A DNA stretch of 64,000 bases from Cladobotryum mycophilum (GCA_036429605.1 JAVFKD010000015.1:2565421-2629420); one strand, 5' to 3'; shown: positions 1 through 12,685, counted from the first letter of the stretch. A program made the numbers and translations. Notes: generated by a model not told the origin, from the letters alone.

Positions 1-3000
1 GGCTGCTGACGATGCCGAGAAGTGCATAAATGCCCAAGTACATCCAAACGTCTTTGTTTGGCTCCGCAGTATTGGCCGCAGACCACCACTTGATCCATAT
101 CGCTATAATGACAATTTGGTTAGTGAGTCCAGCAAGAAACGATGTGTAACCCACTGGAGAATTCCATGCAGACGACCCAGCCTGTAACTGCAATGGTGTA
201 CAGTATTACAGAGGCCCAACCCGAATTTCTAAGGTAGAATGCGTAGACTGATAGCTCTCCCTTTTTACGCCGCATGTCGGTGTGCTTGTCGTCAAGTTCT
301 TCGGCCATCTCGACGGCCGCATCGGCAGCCATGTCAAATCTCCCTTGGGTTTCAGAAACCGCTTGCATTTCGGGAACCTCTTCAGCTCCGTTGCCGTCAA
401 AGAGCAATTGAAGGCCAATCTTGCCGACGTAGCCATTATTTTTTAGTAGCTTCGCCGGGCTGTCGTGAGCAGTAATCTTGCCATCCTCAAGAACGATCAT
501 TTCATCCGACAGGGCCATAATTTTGCCTGTACCATCAATATTAGCACCTGCAATCTTGATGACTAGATCGACGTACGATTATGAGTGGCTAATACCACAG
601 TCATATGAAGTTTGCGGAAAAGGCCATCTCTTCCAATAAGACGGCTAGCAACAACATCAGTCGTATGAGCGTCCATGCCGCTGAAAACATCATCGAGAAT
701 AGCGATTCTACGTTTGGAATAAACAGCTCGTGCCAAAGCCTATAGGTTTACCTCTCACATTAGCGTCCACTTCGAACTGGAGCATCGGAAGGGGCATGAT
801 ACTTACGATACGTTGCTTTTGACCACCGCTGAGATTCAGGCCCCTGCTACCAATTCGTGTCTGATCGCCTCGTGGTAGCTGTTTGAGATCGGCATCGAGG
901 CCGCAAGAAGCAACCACCTCGTCATACCATTTCTTATTATAGGGTGAGATACTGGTGATGTTGTGTCGAATCGTGGCGTTCTCAAGCCAGGGCTCCTGCG
1001 AGCAGTATGCCATTTGCTCGGTTGCCTTTTGTACCGCTGTGGATGGTCTAGATAGTGCAGACTTTGAAACCATTTCGCCAAGCATACTATTTAAGAGAGC
1101 AGATTTGCCACTCCCAACGGGCCCAATAATTGCGGTAATGATTTCTTCCTTGATTACCACCTCAATGTTTTTGAGGACCGGAGGGCTAGTCTTGTCCCAT
1201 CCAAAACTCTGGTTGTGCAATGCGATGACGTGACTAGCCGGCAATATAGAGGACTCTGCATCATCATCTTCGGCAAGCAGGTTGATTTCGGACTCAGCCC
1301 GAAGTTCCACTAGGCCACTTTTACCCCTGCCGTCGCCAATTGGGTCTGAGGTGTAGTTGCAATACTCCTGGATGCGATCAAAGCTACTCACAGATTGCAC
1401 AACCATTGGCATGACTTGAATGAAGATGATGACTGGTGTTGTTAAGAGCGTGATCAAAGCCAGAGAGGTGAAAGCCTGGGCTGTCAACAATGAACCGTGA
1501 ATCCAATATACAGACATGAGAACATATATCGCAAAGGTTACAACGGGGGCGAGGGTGATGGGTGAGAGTGCTAGATATGATGGTCAGCACAGTCGTCTCA
1601 GAGTCAAGGAATAAGGCTAAATTGCATACAGAGAATCACAGTTGCAATAAGAAGCTTTCTGAATGACTTTGATGTGTTGACCTCGTTAACACGGAGCTTC
1701 GTCAGAATGTTCGAGGTTACACGCGAAAGACCAAGCATCTTAATGGCCTTGATATCTCCCAACATGGTGCTAGTAGCTCGAAGACGCTCTTGAACGCTTT
1801 CGATCCATTCCCTTTGCGCCTTTCGGCTTGAGAGTGAGATTTGAGAAGTTTCGCCAACGAATACTAGAATTGAAGAGGTTAATTTGCGAAGAGGGGAGGG
1901 CATGGAACAGATTGCAGCCACTTACTAACGACAAGAACAATTGGGGCGAGGCAGGCCAAGAAAAGCTGCCGCTCAAGAAGCCAGCAAGCGATGCAAATAT
2001 CGAGAAGCGCACCCCACGTCTCGTGAAGCCCTCTCAGAGAGCTTGCGATGCGATCTATATCAGTACCCATTAAAGTGACAGCAGTAATATCCCCAGCATC
2101 CACAGCTCGAACCTCTAGACATCGTTGGTAGACGAGCGCAATGAGACCACCGCGCACACGAGAGATGAACCGAGAAGTCTGATATTTGTACACAGAATGC
2201 GAAACCTACTCGAACCATGTCAGACTCTAGCTGCTATTTATGCTTGGGGGACTCTCTACTTACCGCTAAGCCTACGTATACAATAGCCCAGGCAGCCACG
2301 AGGCCCTTTCCGTGATTAAGGTCAGGATGCTTCTGGCCGATAAATTTTATTGTCGTATTAATGAGAAATGGCTGCGCGAACGTAAACGCTGTCACACAGA
2401 GTCGGGGGACCACAGCGGAAAGGAAGGAGGTGAAATAGCCGCGGAAACTTGCCCGCAGCAAACTGTGCCAACCCCGGTGATCGTCTAACAAAACATGAAG
2501 CATTAGTATGTATAGATATAAGAAGGGGCATGTTGATGAGTAAGGTATCCATACATTTAGACCACGCAAACACAATCTGTCTGTGCAATACTCTACTTTC
2601 AAGCTTCCTGTCAAGACTGGGGAGGTCATCCAGAGAGATAATTCTAGCGTAGCCTCTTCGCAATGTGGGTACCAACCAAGTAAAGGCGGTTCTGGTCCAG
2701 ATGCCGCTGAATTCCTCTGGCGCACCAAGGTTTAACCCTTTGCGCTCTTCGATTGACTCGAGAATGAAGGCGAGTAGGGTTAGTCCAAGCGCAACGGTCA
2801 TGAGAGCCGCCTCCCGGCTGCCTTTGTCCAGTAGCCACAAGGTGCGCGTCCTAGAAATACCAAGGATCAAAGAAAATGGTAAATAGAGGCCGAGGAGCGT
2901 AGATGGGCGGAGTGAGCGTTTGTGAGTGACCATGGACAGTGCCGTCGCAGCCGCTGTGGCTATAGAGGCCAAGACATCGGCAGCAAGTGATACATGCGTC

Positions 3001-3349
3001 TTGAGCGCATGATTATGTACACGACGAAGAAGAAATGCCACTTGAGAGGCAAGTAATAGAGTGAATGTGATCTAATAGATGATGTTTAGTTTAGCTATGA
3101 GTTAGACGGTGAACCTTGGGATACTATATGACGTACCAATTTGCTTGCTCTAAGAGTTCTAGAGCGAGTAGAAAAGGCAGCAGGTTTTCCGAGAAGATTC
3201 AAGGTCTGCCATACGGATAGAAAGATGAATACTGCTGATGGCACGCAGACGAAGAAGATGTCTTGGAATTGGAGGGTAAAGTCGAACCCGCGACATCGAG
3301 AGTCGACTTGCGGCCCAAAGGACCGATCAGCGCCAGGCGGACAATGCAT
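1..3349 (-). CDS. ABC-C (MRP-type) multidrug transporter, C-terminal part beyond the window
   Basis: Full-type ABC exporter of the fungal ABCC family, expected in the plasma or vacuolar membrane pumping conjugates or xenobiotics; the substrate cannot be read from sequence. The start at 3347-3349 fits the family's N-terminus (FGPQVDSRCRGFDFTL). I trace nine exons: 3137-3349, 2555-3071, 2264-2484, 1926-2205, 1630-1863, 807-1570, 577-739, 155-526 and 1-102, all in frame with GT-AG introns of 50-70 bases. About 955 residues are visible: the N-terminal TMD0-like segment, TMD1, NBD1 with Walker A GPVGSGKS (about 638-645), signature LSGGQ (about 735-739) and Walker B IAILDD, the linker, then the start of TMD2 (FSTIWIKWW). 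TMD2's remainder and NBD2 lie left of the window. No frame damage is seen, unlike many neighbours. Confidence 0.93.
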
Positions 3350-6226
3350 ATTTGGTGGTGGGGGGGGTGCTCAATGGGTCTGGTTACTCGAAGAATAACA
3401 TCATCAATGATGGGAACGTGTAGTAATGTGAAGGTAACGTGGTATCCTAAGACAACGTAATGAACAGCTGCCTATCTACACCTTGTTTTTCGTGTCGGTG
3501 TGTGCTGTATGGAGTACTGTGTAGGTTAGTTGTTGCTGCTCAGCATCCTTCCAACTTGGGACATCTCCAGCTGTTGCAGCGGGGTCCACCTCTAGATTTT
3601 CTTTGCATGAGATGACGTAGCCTTGACGCTTCAATCATTTGTCTAGGTATTATCTCTGCATAATGTTGGGAGCTAGATTAAAGCTGTGATCTACTAATTA
3701 TAATATTCTCGGTGTGCAAATAAAATGCATCTATCCATGTCTGCAGTACATAAAGGCATTTTTTAGCATCATTCATCTTCCAGTTAACCTCCCCTGACCT
3801 CACCTCAACCTCAACCCCTGAACGCATACCCTAGAAACGGATGGAGGAAAACACGAGTCTTGATCCACACATTGTTCCTGTTTATCATCATGCCTTTTTA
3901 TTCGCGCCCAATACTGGAAACGGGGCATTTAGCAAGGTTAATGGTGATGCTTGGGCCTCCATGGCAAGATTGATAACTGATAATCATCAATCCTTCATTC
4001 GTTGCGAGGAACATGATGGAGCACATACCATTACAGCCAATATCAGAGGGATGAGTTGCTACACGAACAATGCAGCCATCCTCAGGGGACTCTAACTGAA
4101 TTAAACCCCTCAATTTGATCATCCTGCCTTTGAGGTTCCCTAGTGAGCGGTGCTGTACATCATGTTGACAGTCTTGCAGCCGGGACCTGAAAACATAAGA
4201 GATTTGTTGCTTCGAAACTGCCTGGCTAATCAGAAGCCTCTGATCCCCGCCGTTTCGAGTATTTATGAGTCCCTTCGGGTCTACCCGCCCATCCTCGAGT
4301 GTGTCTGGGCCACCGAATAGACATTGAATCCCTGCACCATGGCACCAAGTATTGGGGACCAACGGCTCTCGAATGGAACACTTCACGCTTTTTAAGTAAT
4401 TGACGGAAGTATTAATTACACCCTGCTTCAGCTAGACTCTACGTGGATGCTATTTGCTGCTACTGGCCCAATGAGATGTCCATCTGCAGCAATGTTCTTC
4501 CCTCTGTTAGTGACAATGGTTATAGGCGAGGTCTTATGATAGCTGCTCCCGAGTAGCCAGTCCCACGAGTGGGATATTCACGGTGCGTTGTCGACGGCAT
4601 GTTTGCCTTGATGTAGTAGGCCTTGAGGCACTGTAAGCTCTTCCAATGTGGAGATCTACCCATCCGAGGGGCAGAAAGGTGATACCGCCTCCAAGTAGAC
4701 TTTGTTCATATTAATCACTTTGCTAGTGAATCTTTTCGTTGCTTGTCATCCCTGTTCAGTTCATCTTGCAGTACTGCTTTTCATCTCCCCCATGCCCTCT
4801 CCACCCGAAAGCTTGGCAATTAAGGCTCCCTCAAGAGTTTCAGGTTCTGTGAATTGGTTTGAAGGAATCCTCTCAGCTTTGATTTATTTTTGAAACGCAT
4901 ATTGACACCGATTCTTGTAGCATTTGCTCTGGTTGAAGAATCTAGCCCTTCAGTGTTGGTCTAATCTCACATTTATCCATCAAGGTCTCCCCCGTGATAT
5001 TTAGAAGAGCACAGTTTCCATCTCCGGAACCTCCTCCCCGGCACTCTTGCACAACACGACACAGCTCATTTCGGGGCTTTACAGACCCGCGCCTAGATAG
5101 GGGAAGCGGTTGACTTTCATTATATTCTATTTTTGGCATGGCATTTGAATTGAGTGGCACCGAGAGGGAATATGAGTTCTTTTGCTGTAGCTTTGTACCA
5201 CCATTTGTCGTACTGTTGTGTTGGTTGCCCTCTTTGATGTGCGTCCATCCAACGAGAGTGGAATTTCTGAGACATCAGCATGTGAGGATAACACGACCAA
5301 CAATGTTGAGGCACAAAAAACTCGTGGCGGGTCACAATTGGTGACATGCTGTGTGGGTTTTCGGCAGCCGATCAGAAGTTCTGCATAAAATGCCCCGGGC
5401 TGGAATGCAAGAGACATCACCAGGTATGAGTTGGAAGCCAAGATGCGAGACGTTTGCATTGTCTTTGCTGTAATTGCCTTCGGGAGCTGAAGAGCTTTTG
5501 AGAAACCATTACGCCAAATGCACATGTCTGACTACAGTTGGCCAAGGAAAAACTAGAGCCAATAAATCCGGCATGCGGTAGAGATGGCTTCAGCCTTATT
5601 AACTGCCGATGGTGGACAATGATGGGGCAGCAGATGATCATCAACCCCCACATTGGTGTTGTGTGTCCAGTGATCCAGCAACCAACGATGCGACTGACGA
5701 ATCCTTCCAAACCAAAGCATCATGGTCCTCTGCGCGCGATCCGTCTCTGAACATTGGTATGGCTCCCGTCAAAATCTCGAATAAATGATCCTGATTATAA
5801 ATGTCTAGCCGCCGGAATGGACAGTAATGCACAGCGTGTTCATAGCTAGCTCTGTGTCTGTATTTATGGGTTTTATTTATTTATTTATTTTATATTCCAC
5901 CTTGACTTTCTAGTCCATATATTTGTCTCTGTTAGTCAAGTAATCGTGTTGGGTGATCGATGGTTCAAGATGCCGTCAGTCTACACCGCTAATGCACGCT
6001 TTTCTTTTTTTGCTGTCCATACCAACAACAATAATTGGGTGTAACACCTACGGGGGTTTCCTATTTTGTACATGATTACTGTTTACTGCGAGGAAAATCT
6101 TATCTGTTAAAGAGGCTGATCCCGAAGATGTTTGCCAATGTCATCGTCTTCTTTTCTACTGCTATTCCATATACTGCCTCCATTTGAGACCTACTTTCTC
6201 CTATTATTCTACGTTAGTACAAGACC
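3350..6226. other. Intergenic, 2.9 kb, no supported gene
   Basis: Upstream regions of the transporter (left) and the sulfotransferase-like gene (right). Open frames on the minus strand near 3.9-4.4 kb and 5.1-5.8 kb have no recognisable domain; the first begins with GTG rather than ATG. A (TTTA)n tract lies near 5873-5893. Confidence 0.5.
5873..5893. repeat. (TTTA)n microsatellite
   Basis: Tandem TTTA units visible directly, in intergenic DNA about 340 bases before the sulfotransferase-like gene. Confidence 0.8.
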
Positions 6227-7051
6227 ATGGATTCTATAGCAACAAAAGACAAGAAGCCCTCTATGAAAGTCCTCTCCCTGGGCCTTCCACGCACAGGCTC
6301 CAGATCTATGGCAACGGCACTCTCGATCCTGGGTTACGAAAATGTCTGCCACGGCATTAACTTGGACAGATCAGAGTGATTGATGCTGAGCAGCGCTTGT
6401 GATGCGACATTTCCTTCTATGCCCAGCTACAATGGCAAAGAATGGTCCCTAGAGGATTGGGAGAAGCTGTATGGCTCCACCGAGGCCACCACGGACGTGG
6501 GCGGCGTCTTCGCTCCGCAGCTCATCAAGACATACCCGGTCAGCAAAGTAGTGCTGACCATTCGAGACTTTGATCAATGGTACAAGAGCCTGGATGAGTC
6601 CCTCCTCTATCTAATGTGGAATGACCCTTTGGAATGGTTTCTGAAGGATTACGTTCTGCGTTGGCGTGGCATCCGGTTGACTCTCCCCGTTTCGAAGAAG
6701 TTGATACTCGGTCTCTTCCAGGCAAAGGGGGTGGACGACGTGCGCAAGAACGCGTGTCGGGTTTACGATGAACACCACCGCATGATTCAGGAGATGGTGC
6801 CGGCTGACCGACTGTTGATCTACAAGCTTGGTGATGGGTGGGAACCCCTGTGCGAATTCCTCGGGAAGCCAGTGCCAGACGTTGAGTATCCGAGGACGAA
6901 TGATAAAGAATGGTTGAGATCTCGGGGAGAATCTCTCAGGCGGGATACCTATATCAAGGCATCAAAACTTCTTTTGTCATGGGCCGTTAGTGCTGGGGCT
7001 GTTGCAGTCGGATTGGTGTTTGCATGGAAGAGGGCGAAAGGCCTTGCATAG
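6227..7051 (+). pseudogene. Sulfotransferase-like P-loop protein (Sulfotransfer_4 type) with in-frame TGA
   Basis: Member of the fungal P-loop family often labelled sulfotransferase or, wrongly, NAD-dependent epimerase. From the ATG at 6227 the frame gives a phosphate-binding-loop-like GLPRTGS at residues 19-25 and the family's ALSILGYENVCHG. It then meets TGA at 6377-6379. The same frame continues without interruption to 7051 and carries the rest of the family pattern (CDATFPSM, GKEWSLEDWEKLYG, TIRDFDQWYKSLDES) and a C-terminal hydrophobic segment followed by basic residues, likely a tail anchor. The stop sits where relatives commonly have tryptophan, so a single TGG to TGA change is the simplest cause. 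No GT-AG intron removes it cleanly. The intact protein would be 274 residues. A consensus error or a polymorphic null allele are the alternatives. Confidence 0.82.
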
Positions 7052-8997
7052 TAGCTAGTACGGGGCTTGCGATGTATTACTGGCAATGTCGGCACGGACA
7101 GTCCGTCTGGATAGATGAGATTAGTTGTAAAAAATGCTTCATCGCCACAATGATCGAAACAAGTGCTCAGACCGGATCTATGGATAGTTATTAATATTCC
7201 AAGTGAGTATTGAGCCCCTTTAAACGTCATGAGTGATAGGATAGTGATTATTCTCATGAAGCTATCACCCCGAGAGGTTGTGATAGTGACGCATCGGCCC
7301 ATATTTTTCCGTATCCTTGTCCGATGCGGCCAAAGTACTCCGGGAGCAGATCACTCAATCTGGTTTTGTTCTTTTAACGCACCCTTAGAACGCCAAGTAC
7401 AAGACGGCCTCTTGTCTCGGGATATCGGAGTAAACTCATGACAGCTCCCACCAATGAATTACACTGACAGCCCCATGTGTAAATGAATGATCCCTGAATC
7501 CTAAAGGTTGGTGGTTTCCTGGTGGCGGACGCCACCCGTCAATGGTTTAAAGGAGAAGGGTCATAGATTACAGTTGACTGAATCACTGATCACAGCCAAT
7601 ACAATCATCAAGTAACCCGGTTTATCTCAGCACATCAACGGGCAGCATAGGGTAGATGCGTGGGATGCAGACATAAGAATGCCCCTTATCTCATAAGTTT
7701 GTATGGAGTTGCACTTAACAACGTGGTTGCACCCATAGCGTTTACTGGCGGGTATAAAGATCATCCAGAGTCGGTTACAGATTTTCCCTTCTTTCCCATC
7801 GTAGGATGAAACTAAGAATTGCCTGCCGGAGAACAACTCCTGGTGCTCGTTGGCTACGGTCCATTCTCTCTTCGGTCAGGGTTGACAGTCTAAGCCACAG
7901 ATGGTGCTGCATAGGTGCCCGTTCTACGGAAGATGCCGGTAGTCGCAGATTACGTTACATATAATGATTGTTTCTGAACGCCTGATCAACCCACACAAAC
8001 TAGCGTTGATCAGAGCAGTGACAGGCAAGACAAGCGCAAGTGATTCAGGGACACACTAATTGCCATCGATTGGCATAGAGGTCATCTCAATTCATCCTAA
8101 TACGGCTAGCTTTCCGAGTATCATGGCACAGATAAATGCCCGGCTTTTAATCAAGGGTTGAGGATCAGTGGGTCCAAAACTAATTCCCCCAATGTCAACC
8201 ATTCGGGTCGCTGCGCATCCTCAGAGTGGAGTTATAACACTCTGTATTATTACTCCTCGCAACGTTACGACCGAGAAAGTTAAACAAGAAACTGAGGCTG
8301 TGTTTGAGAAGCTAAAGGGGTCCAAGCAATTGATACGTTATGGTTAAGCATAAGCCCCGACACAGAATTCGAAGAGTATTACTGGAAGGGATGGGAAATA
8401 TGCATTTCTAAGAACGGTGGTGTCTGCATACCAAATTTGCATGGTCAGATCTCCAGTCTTGAAAGTGCACCTCCATCGCCAGGTAGCAACGTCACCTTAT
8501 TGAGCGGATCGACATCCGTTCTTATTTACTGGGGAAGCAAGACATTTCTGGCGCAACTCGGCTCTTCCAGACGTTCGAGACTTGATGTCGTGTTCCACGC
8601 TGGTGATGCAATAGAATGACTTAGGCTACAAAATGAATGGAGATGTCTCATCTCATTCCTCCGTCACCCATTTAGCCTTGGAGCTTGGTGAGGCAACGCC
8701 GACACATTGGCATCTCTTACCACATATAGTCAAGCGATGATGGACTAGGTCGGATTCCGTGGATGAACGAGTGTTAACTAACACATGACAAGTGTGGTTG
8801 TCTCAACTACCTAGACTACATGACTGACACGTGTAGGTTGGGCTCCATGACAGTCCACTCCTTTTAATGTCGTGAGTGGTAATATATAAATACAATCGCC
8901 ATGCCAGCTTAGATGTTTCCAAACCATCCAACTACTGACAATCCTTCAACCAATCACTCTAAACACACTCACTCAGAAACACTACACTTCAACAACC
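7052..8997. other. Intergenic, 1.9 kb
   Basis: No supported gene. A 51-codon ATG frame at 8192 and an open frame at 8437-8619 have no recognisable domain and are not joined by a credible intron. The right end is the chitosanase promoter. Confidence 0.5.
8883..8890 (+). promoter_or_regulatory. TATA-box-like element of the first chitosanase
   Basis: TATATAAA about 110 bases before the ATG at 8998, followed by a CA-rich leader with CAACAACC directly before the start, as is common in highly expressed mould genes. Confidence 0.5.
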
Positions 8998-10086
8998 ATG
9001 GCTTCCCTTCGATCCGCTATTATCGCCTCCTTTCTCGCTCTCGCAGCCGCCCGCGACATTCCCGACAATGTCAAGGCTCTTCGTGACAGCATCGTAGCTC
9101 AAAAAGAGTGCAAGAATGCTCTTGCTACCGGTTTCCACAGCAAGGATAATGACGACGGCAGTAGGCAGATGACTCCCGGCCGACGAGACAGTCTAGACTT
9201 TCCCATACTGACTACTCTTCTTCCTCGTAGCTACCTCCTACTGCGGTGATCATCTTGAGGACTATGGTATCATTTACTTCCAGGGCAAGAACGGCGAGTT
9301 GACCAACATTGACACCGACTGCGATGGCGTTCAGGACGGCCCTGCCGACGATGGTCGTTGCAAGAGCTCCACGGACACGCAGACCCAGACCTCATTTGAC
9401 GACATTGCTAAGCAGTATGGCATTGACGGCATTGACCCCTTCATCCATGGCTACGTCGTGTTCGGTAACGAGGCGGACGGCCGCAAGGGTTGGCCCACCT
9501 TTGATCCCCAGGCTCACGGCGTTGAGCCCCTGAGCTTGATGGCTGTCGTGTGCGGCGATAAGCTGGTAGGTATTTCCCTCTCCCCTAATGTTCGTCACAA
9601 ACGCTAACAATTTTCTTTTGTAGATCTACGGTGTCTGGGGCGACAGCAACGGTGGAGACGGCGACGAGCCCATGGCCGGTGAGGCCTCCATTTCCATCGG
9701 CACTGCCTGCTATGGTACCGATGAGATCAACGGCAACCAGGGCCACGAAGCGAACGACGTGCTCTTCATCGCCTTCACTGGCGGGGACGCTGCCCCTGGA
9801 GCCAGCGCCGACTGGACGGCCCAGAGCTACGAAGAATTCTCCCAGAGTATCTCCGACCTCGGTGACAAGCTCATCTCTCGCATCGGTGAGCAAGAGTCAT
9901 CGCGTCATTGTGATTGAATATCTTTTTTTGGTTCAAGGGGGCTCATGCGGCGCAGGTCACCAAAACGGAAGCATGGGTCGAAACGGGAGCGCAATCCATT
10001 CTCCCTCCCCATCTACGGGTAACGACTTCATGACTCCATGGACAGTGATTGTTGGAGGTTTGGTCACGGCTTGGATGTTTCTTTGA
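8998..10086 (+). CDS. GH75 endo-chitosanase with predicted GPI-anchor signal
   Basis: Secreted fungal chitosanase (GH75), hydrolysing beta-1,4 links in chitosan. Exons 8998-9160, 9231-9565, 9624-9885 and 9956-10086 (introns 70, 58 and 70 bases) give 296 residues, all in frame. A signal peptide (about residues 1-18, ending LALAAA) is followed by the family core: YCGD, NIDTDCDGVQDG, FIHGYVVFGN, EPLSLMAVVCG, YGVWGDSNGG and GEASIS. The aspartate of WGDSN (173) and glutamate of GEAS (186) are 13 residues apart, the spacing I recall for the catalytic pair of the Fusarium solani enzyme. The last exon adds a Ser/Gly/Asn-rich linker and a hydrophobic end (WTVIVGGLVTAWMFL), the layout of a GPI-anchor signal, so the enzyme may stay on the wall or membrane. 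Without intron 3 the protein would end soon after the core. A paralogue lies at 34.2-35.1 kb. Confidence 0.92.
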
Positions 10087-10452
10087 AAGAATGGGGAGGC
10101 GATATACCGATTTTAGTGTACAGAAACGGCCAGTAATTATTCTTCTCTTCTAGATTATGGACATAACGTCATTAATAGAGCAACTGTTTTGGGGGCCAGT
10201 CCTTGCATCATCAATCGCAGAGTGACTGGCTTGTAAAGATAACATGGAAAGCCTTTTACTCTCCAAGGAATCATGTTGTTATGGTAGCAACCATCTTTTT
10301 GTATGCGGTTCAAAAGATGACAGCAGTATGTTTATCCAGTACGGGTAAGCTGGAAACAACTGGTAATGCAAGCAAGTCTTTCATGAACTATCAGCCTTTG
10401 TCAGTCATTCATGCACACCATTATCTCGTAAGCTTACACATGGAGACGTGGA
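10087..10452. other. Intergenic between chitosanase and tRNA-Arg
   Basis: 366 bases holding the chitosanase 3' end and tRNA upstream DNA; nothing else recognised. Confidence 0.5.
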
Positions 10453-10524
10453 GGTCTAGTGGCGCAATGGCAGCGCGTTGCTTTCCGGTGGCAGAGGCTC
10501 CAGGTTCGAGTCCTGGCTAGATCG
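10453..10524 (+). tRNA. tRNA-Arg(CCG)
   Basis: A 72-base cloverleaf without intron. The 7-bp acceptor GGTCTAG/CTAGATC has one G-T pair and discriminator G. The D arm is GCGC/GCGC. The anticodon stem TTGCT/GGCAG (two wobble pairs) encloses loop TTCCGGT with anticodon CCG at 10485-10487, reading CGG. The T arm is CCAGG-TTCGAGT-CCTGG, which also forms the B box. A T5 run at 10535-10539 fits Pol III termination. Confidence 0.93.
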
Positions 10525-11270
10525 AGTGAATGTCTTTTTGAATCTTTTTGCAGCTGTGTTGATCCACCTCTATTACATTGCAATGAGCCGTGTGGGAAAT
10601 GCTTCGTAGGAGGACGGTAGTGGGAAGTCATCCTTCCATATTATGCGTGGTCAAGTCAGCATTATAGATAGATAGGTGCTAAAACGAAGTGGGCTACTGC
10701 GGTCCAGGTGTCTAGTGGTTTGAGAGTGATACTGGCTACTTACAAGCATCTATTTAGACGGTATAAAGGATGTTCTGAATACATAATAAGTGTCATATTT
10801 ATCTTGCTTCTTAATATTATACGTAGCAACTCATCTGCCTAAACCTGTGATGATGGCACGGCTCTTCGGCTGAATTTACCAACCGAGTCCTCGTCGGCGC
10901 TTTGATAGCAGGCTGGTGGCGCCGCATCATCGACAAGACGCTAACCCAATCTCGTATTCAAGGAGCTTCTATTGAAAGATTGAGATGAACTTTTTGCGGC
11001 CCGCCGAATCAATTTGGGCTTTTAAATCGGCAATTGCTTCTACAGGGAAGGGTTTGCAAGAACCAGGGTGTTTTGGGATTCATCCGACCCCGAGGGATCA
11101 TCATGTCGTGATACTAGTGATGCATCTAAGAAAGCACTGTGATTTGGATATATATATACCCATTTCTACGACCAAACTGGTTCTAATTTTTTTATCATAC
11201 CATCATCCACCCATAGTCCTTCAACTAATACTATTCGGACCTACTTCTTTATAATCTTTAACCTCTCGAA
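10525..11270. other. Intergenic, SDR upstream region
   Basis: 746 bases with no gene. It ends in the SDR promoter, where an alternating AT run (11148-11158) lies about 115 bases before the ATG. Confidence 0.5.
11148..11158 (+). promoter_or_regulatory. TATA-like element of the SDR gene
   Basis: Alternating AT run about 115 bases upstream of the ATG at 11271, about the same distance as the TATA box of the first chitosanase. Confidence 0.4.
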
Positions 11271-12344
11271 ATGGTGGCACTTCCTCAAGTCGAGTCCTCC
11301 AACTCCAGGGTAGGCTCATCGCTCCCTGCGAATCTCGCTGTCTTTGCCGGAGCAACGTCTGGCATTGGTGAACTGGCACTCAAGTCCTTTGCAAAACATG
11401 CCGCCAACCCAAAGATTTACTTTATTGGTCGCTCGAATGAAGCGGGGGAGCGAATAAAGCAGGATCTCAAGGCGCTGAATGATGGGGGGAGTACATCTTC
11501 TTGGAGACGGATCTGAGCTTGCTAAAGAACGTGGACAAGGTATCTGCCTTGATCAAGGAGAGCGAGACGACGATTAATTTGTTGTTTATGAGTCAAGGAA
11601 CTCTTCGAATGGGTTCAGGTAAGCTGCCACTCCCCCATCAACATTACTTCATCTGTATGTAGATGCTAATCCCGGGGCTTAAGAAACATCCGAGGGGCTT
11701 CCCTACATCATGGCAGTAAGCTATTACTCCCGTATGCGTCTAGCTACCAATCTTCTGCCTCTTCTCCGTCAAGCATCGTCCCTCCGCCGACTCGTGTCGG
11801 TCTTTGCTGGTACAAAAGAGGGCACGCTTTACCCTGACGACATCCCCGGGCGAAAGGTGTCGTTGACCGCCAGCCGTGGGCATCTATGTACAGCCATGAC
11901 CTTGTATCTCGAGGGGCTGGCTCGACAGGCGCCGGATGTATCCTTTATTCACAATATGCCTGGCTCAGTCAACACCAATCTGATCCGAAAGGAAGATGGG
12001 ATGATGCTGCAGGTTCTCAACTTTTCCATCAAGTTTATGCTCCGCAACAAATTTATGGACAATGACGAGTGCGGAGAAAGACATGCGTTTCTTTGCACGT
12101 CGGGAATGTACCCCTCAAAGGACGAGGGAGGAGGAGATGGCGTGCCCCTGGAGAAGGGGCTTGAAAGCGCTACAGGAACCGACGGAAACAAGGCGAGCGG
12201 CGTGTATACCGTTGACTGGGATGGTGAAGGTCCCCCCAGAGTGTGATTGCGCTCTTGGAGAAGTACAGGAAAGAAGGGATGGTAGATCGGGTTTGCGACC
12301 ATACTCAAGGGGAGTTTAAGAGAATCCTGGGGGTGGCAAAGTGA
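11271..12344 (+). CDS. Short-chain dehydrogenase/reductase, two homopolymer frameshifts
   Basis: NAD(P)-dependent SDR; substrate unknown. The N-terminal nucleotide-binding glycine motif is AGATSGIGE, the catalytic stretch is YYSRMR, and the end resembles fungal SDRs of specialised metabolism. Exons are 11271-11618 and 11684-12344 with a 65-base intron. The frame breaks twice. At the G6 run 11484-11489 the protein resumes at YIFLETDLSLL, and one added G restores it exactly. At the C6 run 12232-12237 one added C restores the tail VIALLEKYRKEG to the TGA at 12342-12344. With both, length is 336 residues, normal for the family. As written, the protein stops shortly after each run. Whether the missing bases are real or consensus errors cannot be told from one sequence. 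Confidence 0.82.
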
Positions 12345-12685
12345 AAGGCTTTTGTTTTGTAACATCTTAGCTCTGGGTTTGGAAGAATGACATTAAATAC
12401 GCTACGGGATGACGATGAAGATGCTAATAATTATCATTGATCTGTGAATTCATCGCAGATACTTGACCAGCATTTCCAAATATTCTGCGATTGGAATCTT
12501 TGATCTTGTAATTGATATAAATTTTTAGTTTAATTATCTAGTCTTTTGGGGTTTATTGTTTTGCTCTTGATATTAGTACTTGAAGCTCTATTCATCACTT
12601 CTACGCGAGATTGGATTCAGATGCGTCTTGGTGATACCGTACCTATATAGTGCTAATTACTGCTTAGTTATCCCATCTTGAGTTA
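12345..12685. other. Intergenic before tRNA-Ser
   Basis: 341 AT-rich bases; no gene recognised. Confidence 0.5.

Noticed and set aside
3898..4386. 162-codon minus-strand open frame
   Set aside because: It begins with GTG, the first ATG is internal, no domain is recognisable and no splice partners are seen.
5127..5832. Overlapping minus-strand frames upstream of the sulfotransferase-like gene
   Set aside because: Three different frames with no shared domain or credible splicing; composition looks non-coding.
8192..8619. Possible small gene before chitosanase 1
   Set aside because: A 51-codon ATG frame and a later frame cannot be joined by a good intron, and neither resembles a family I know.
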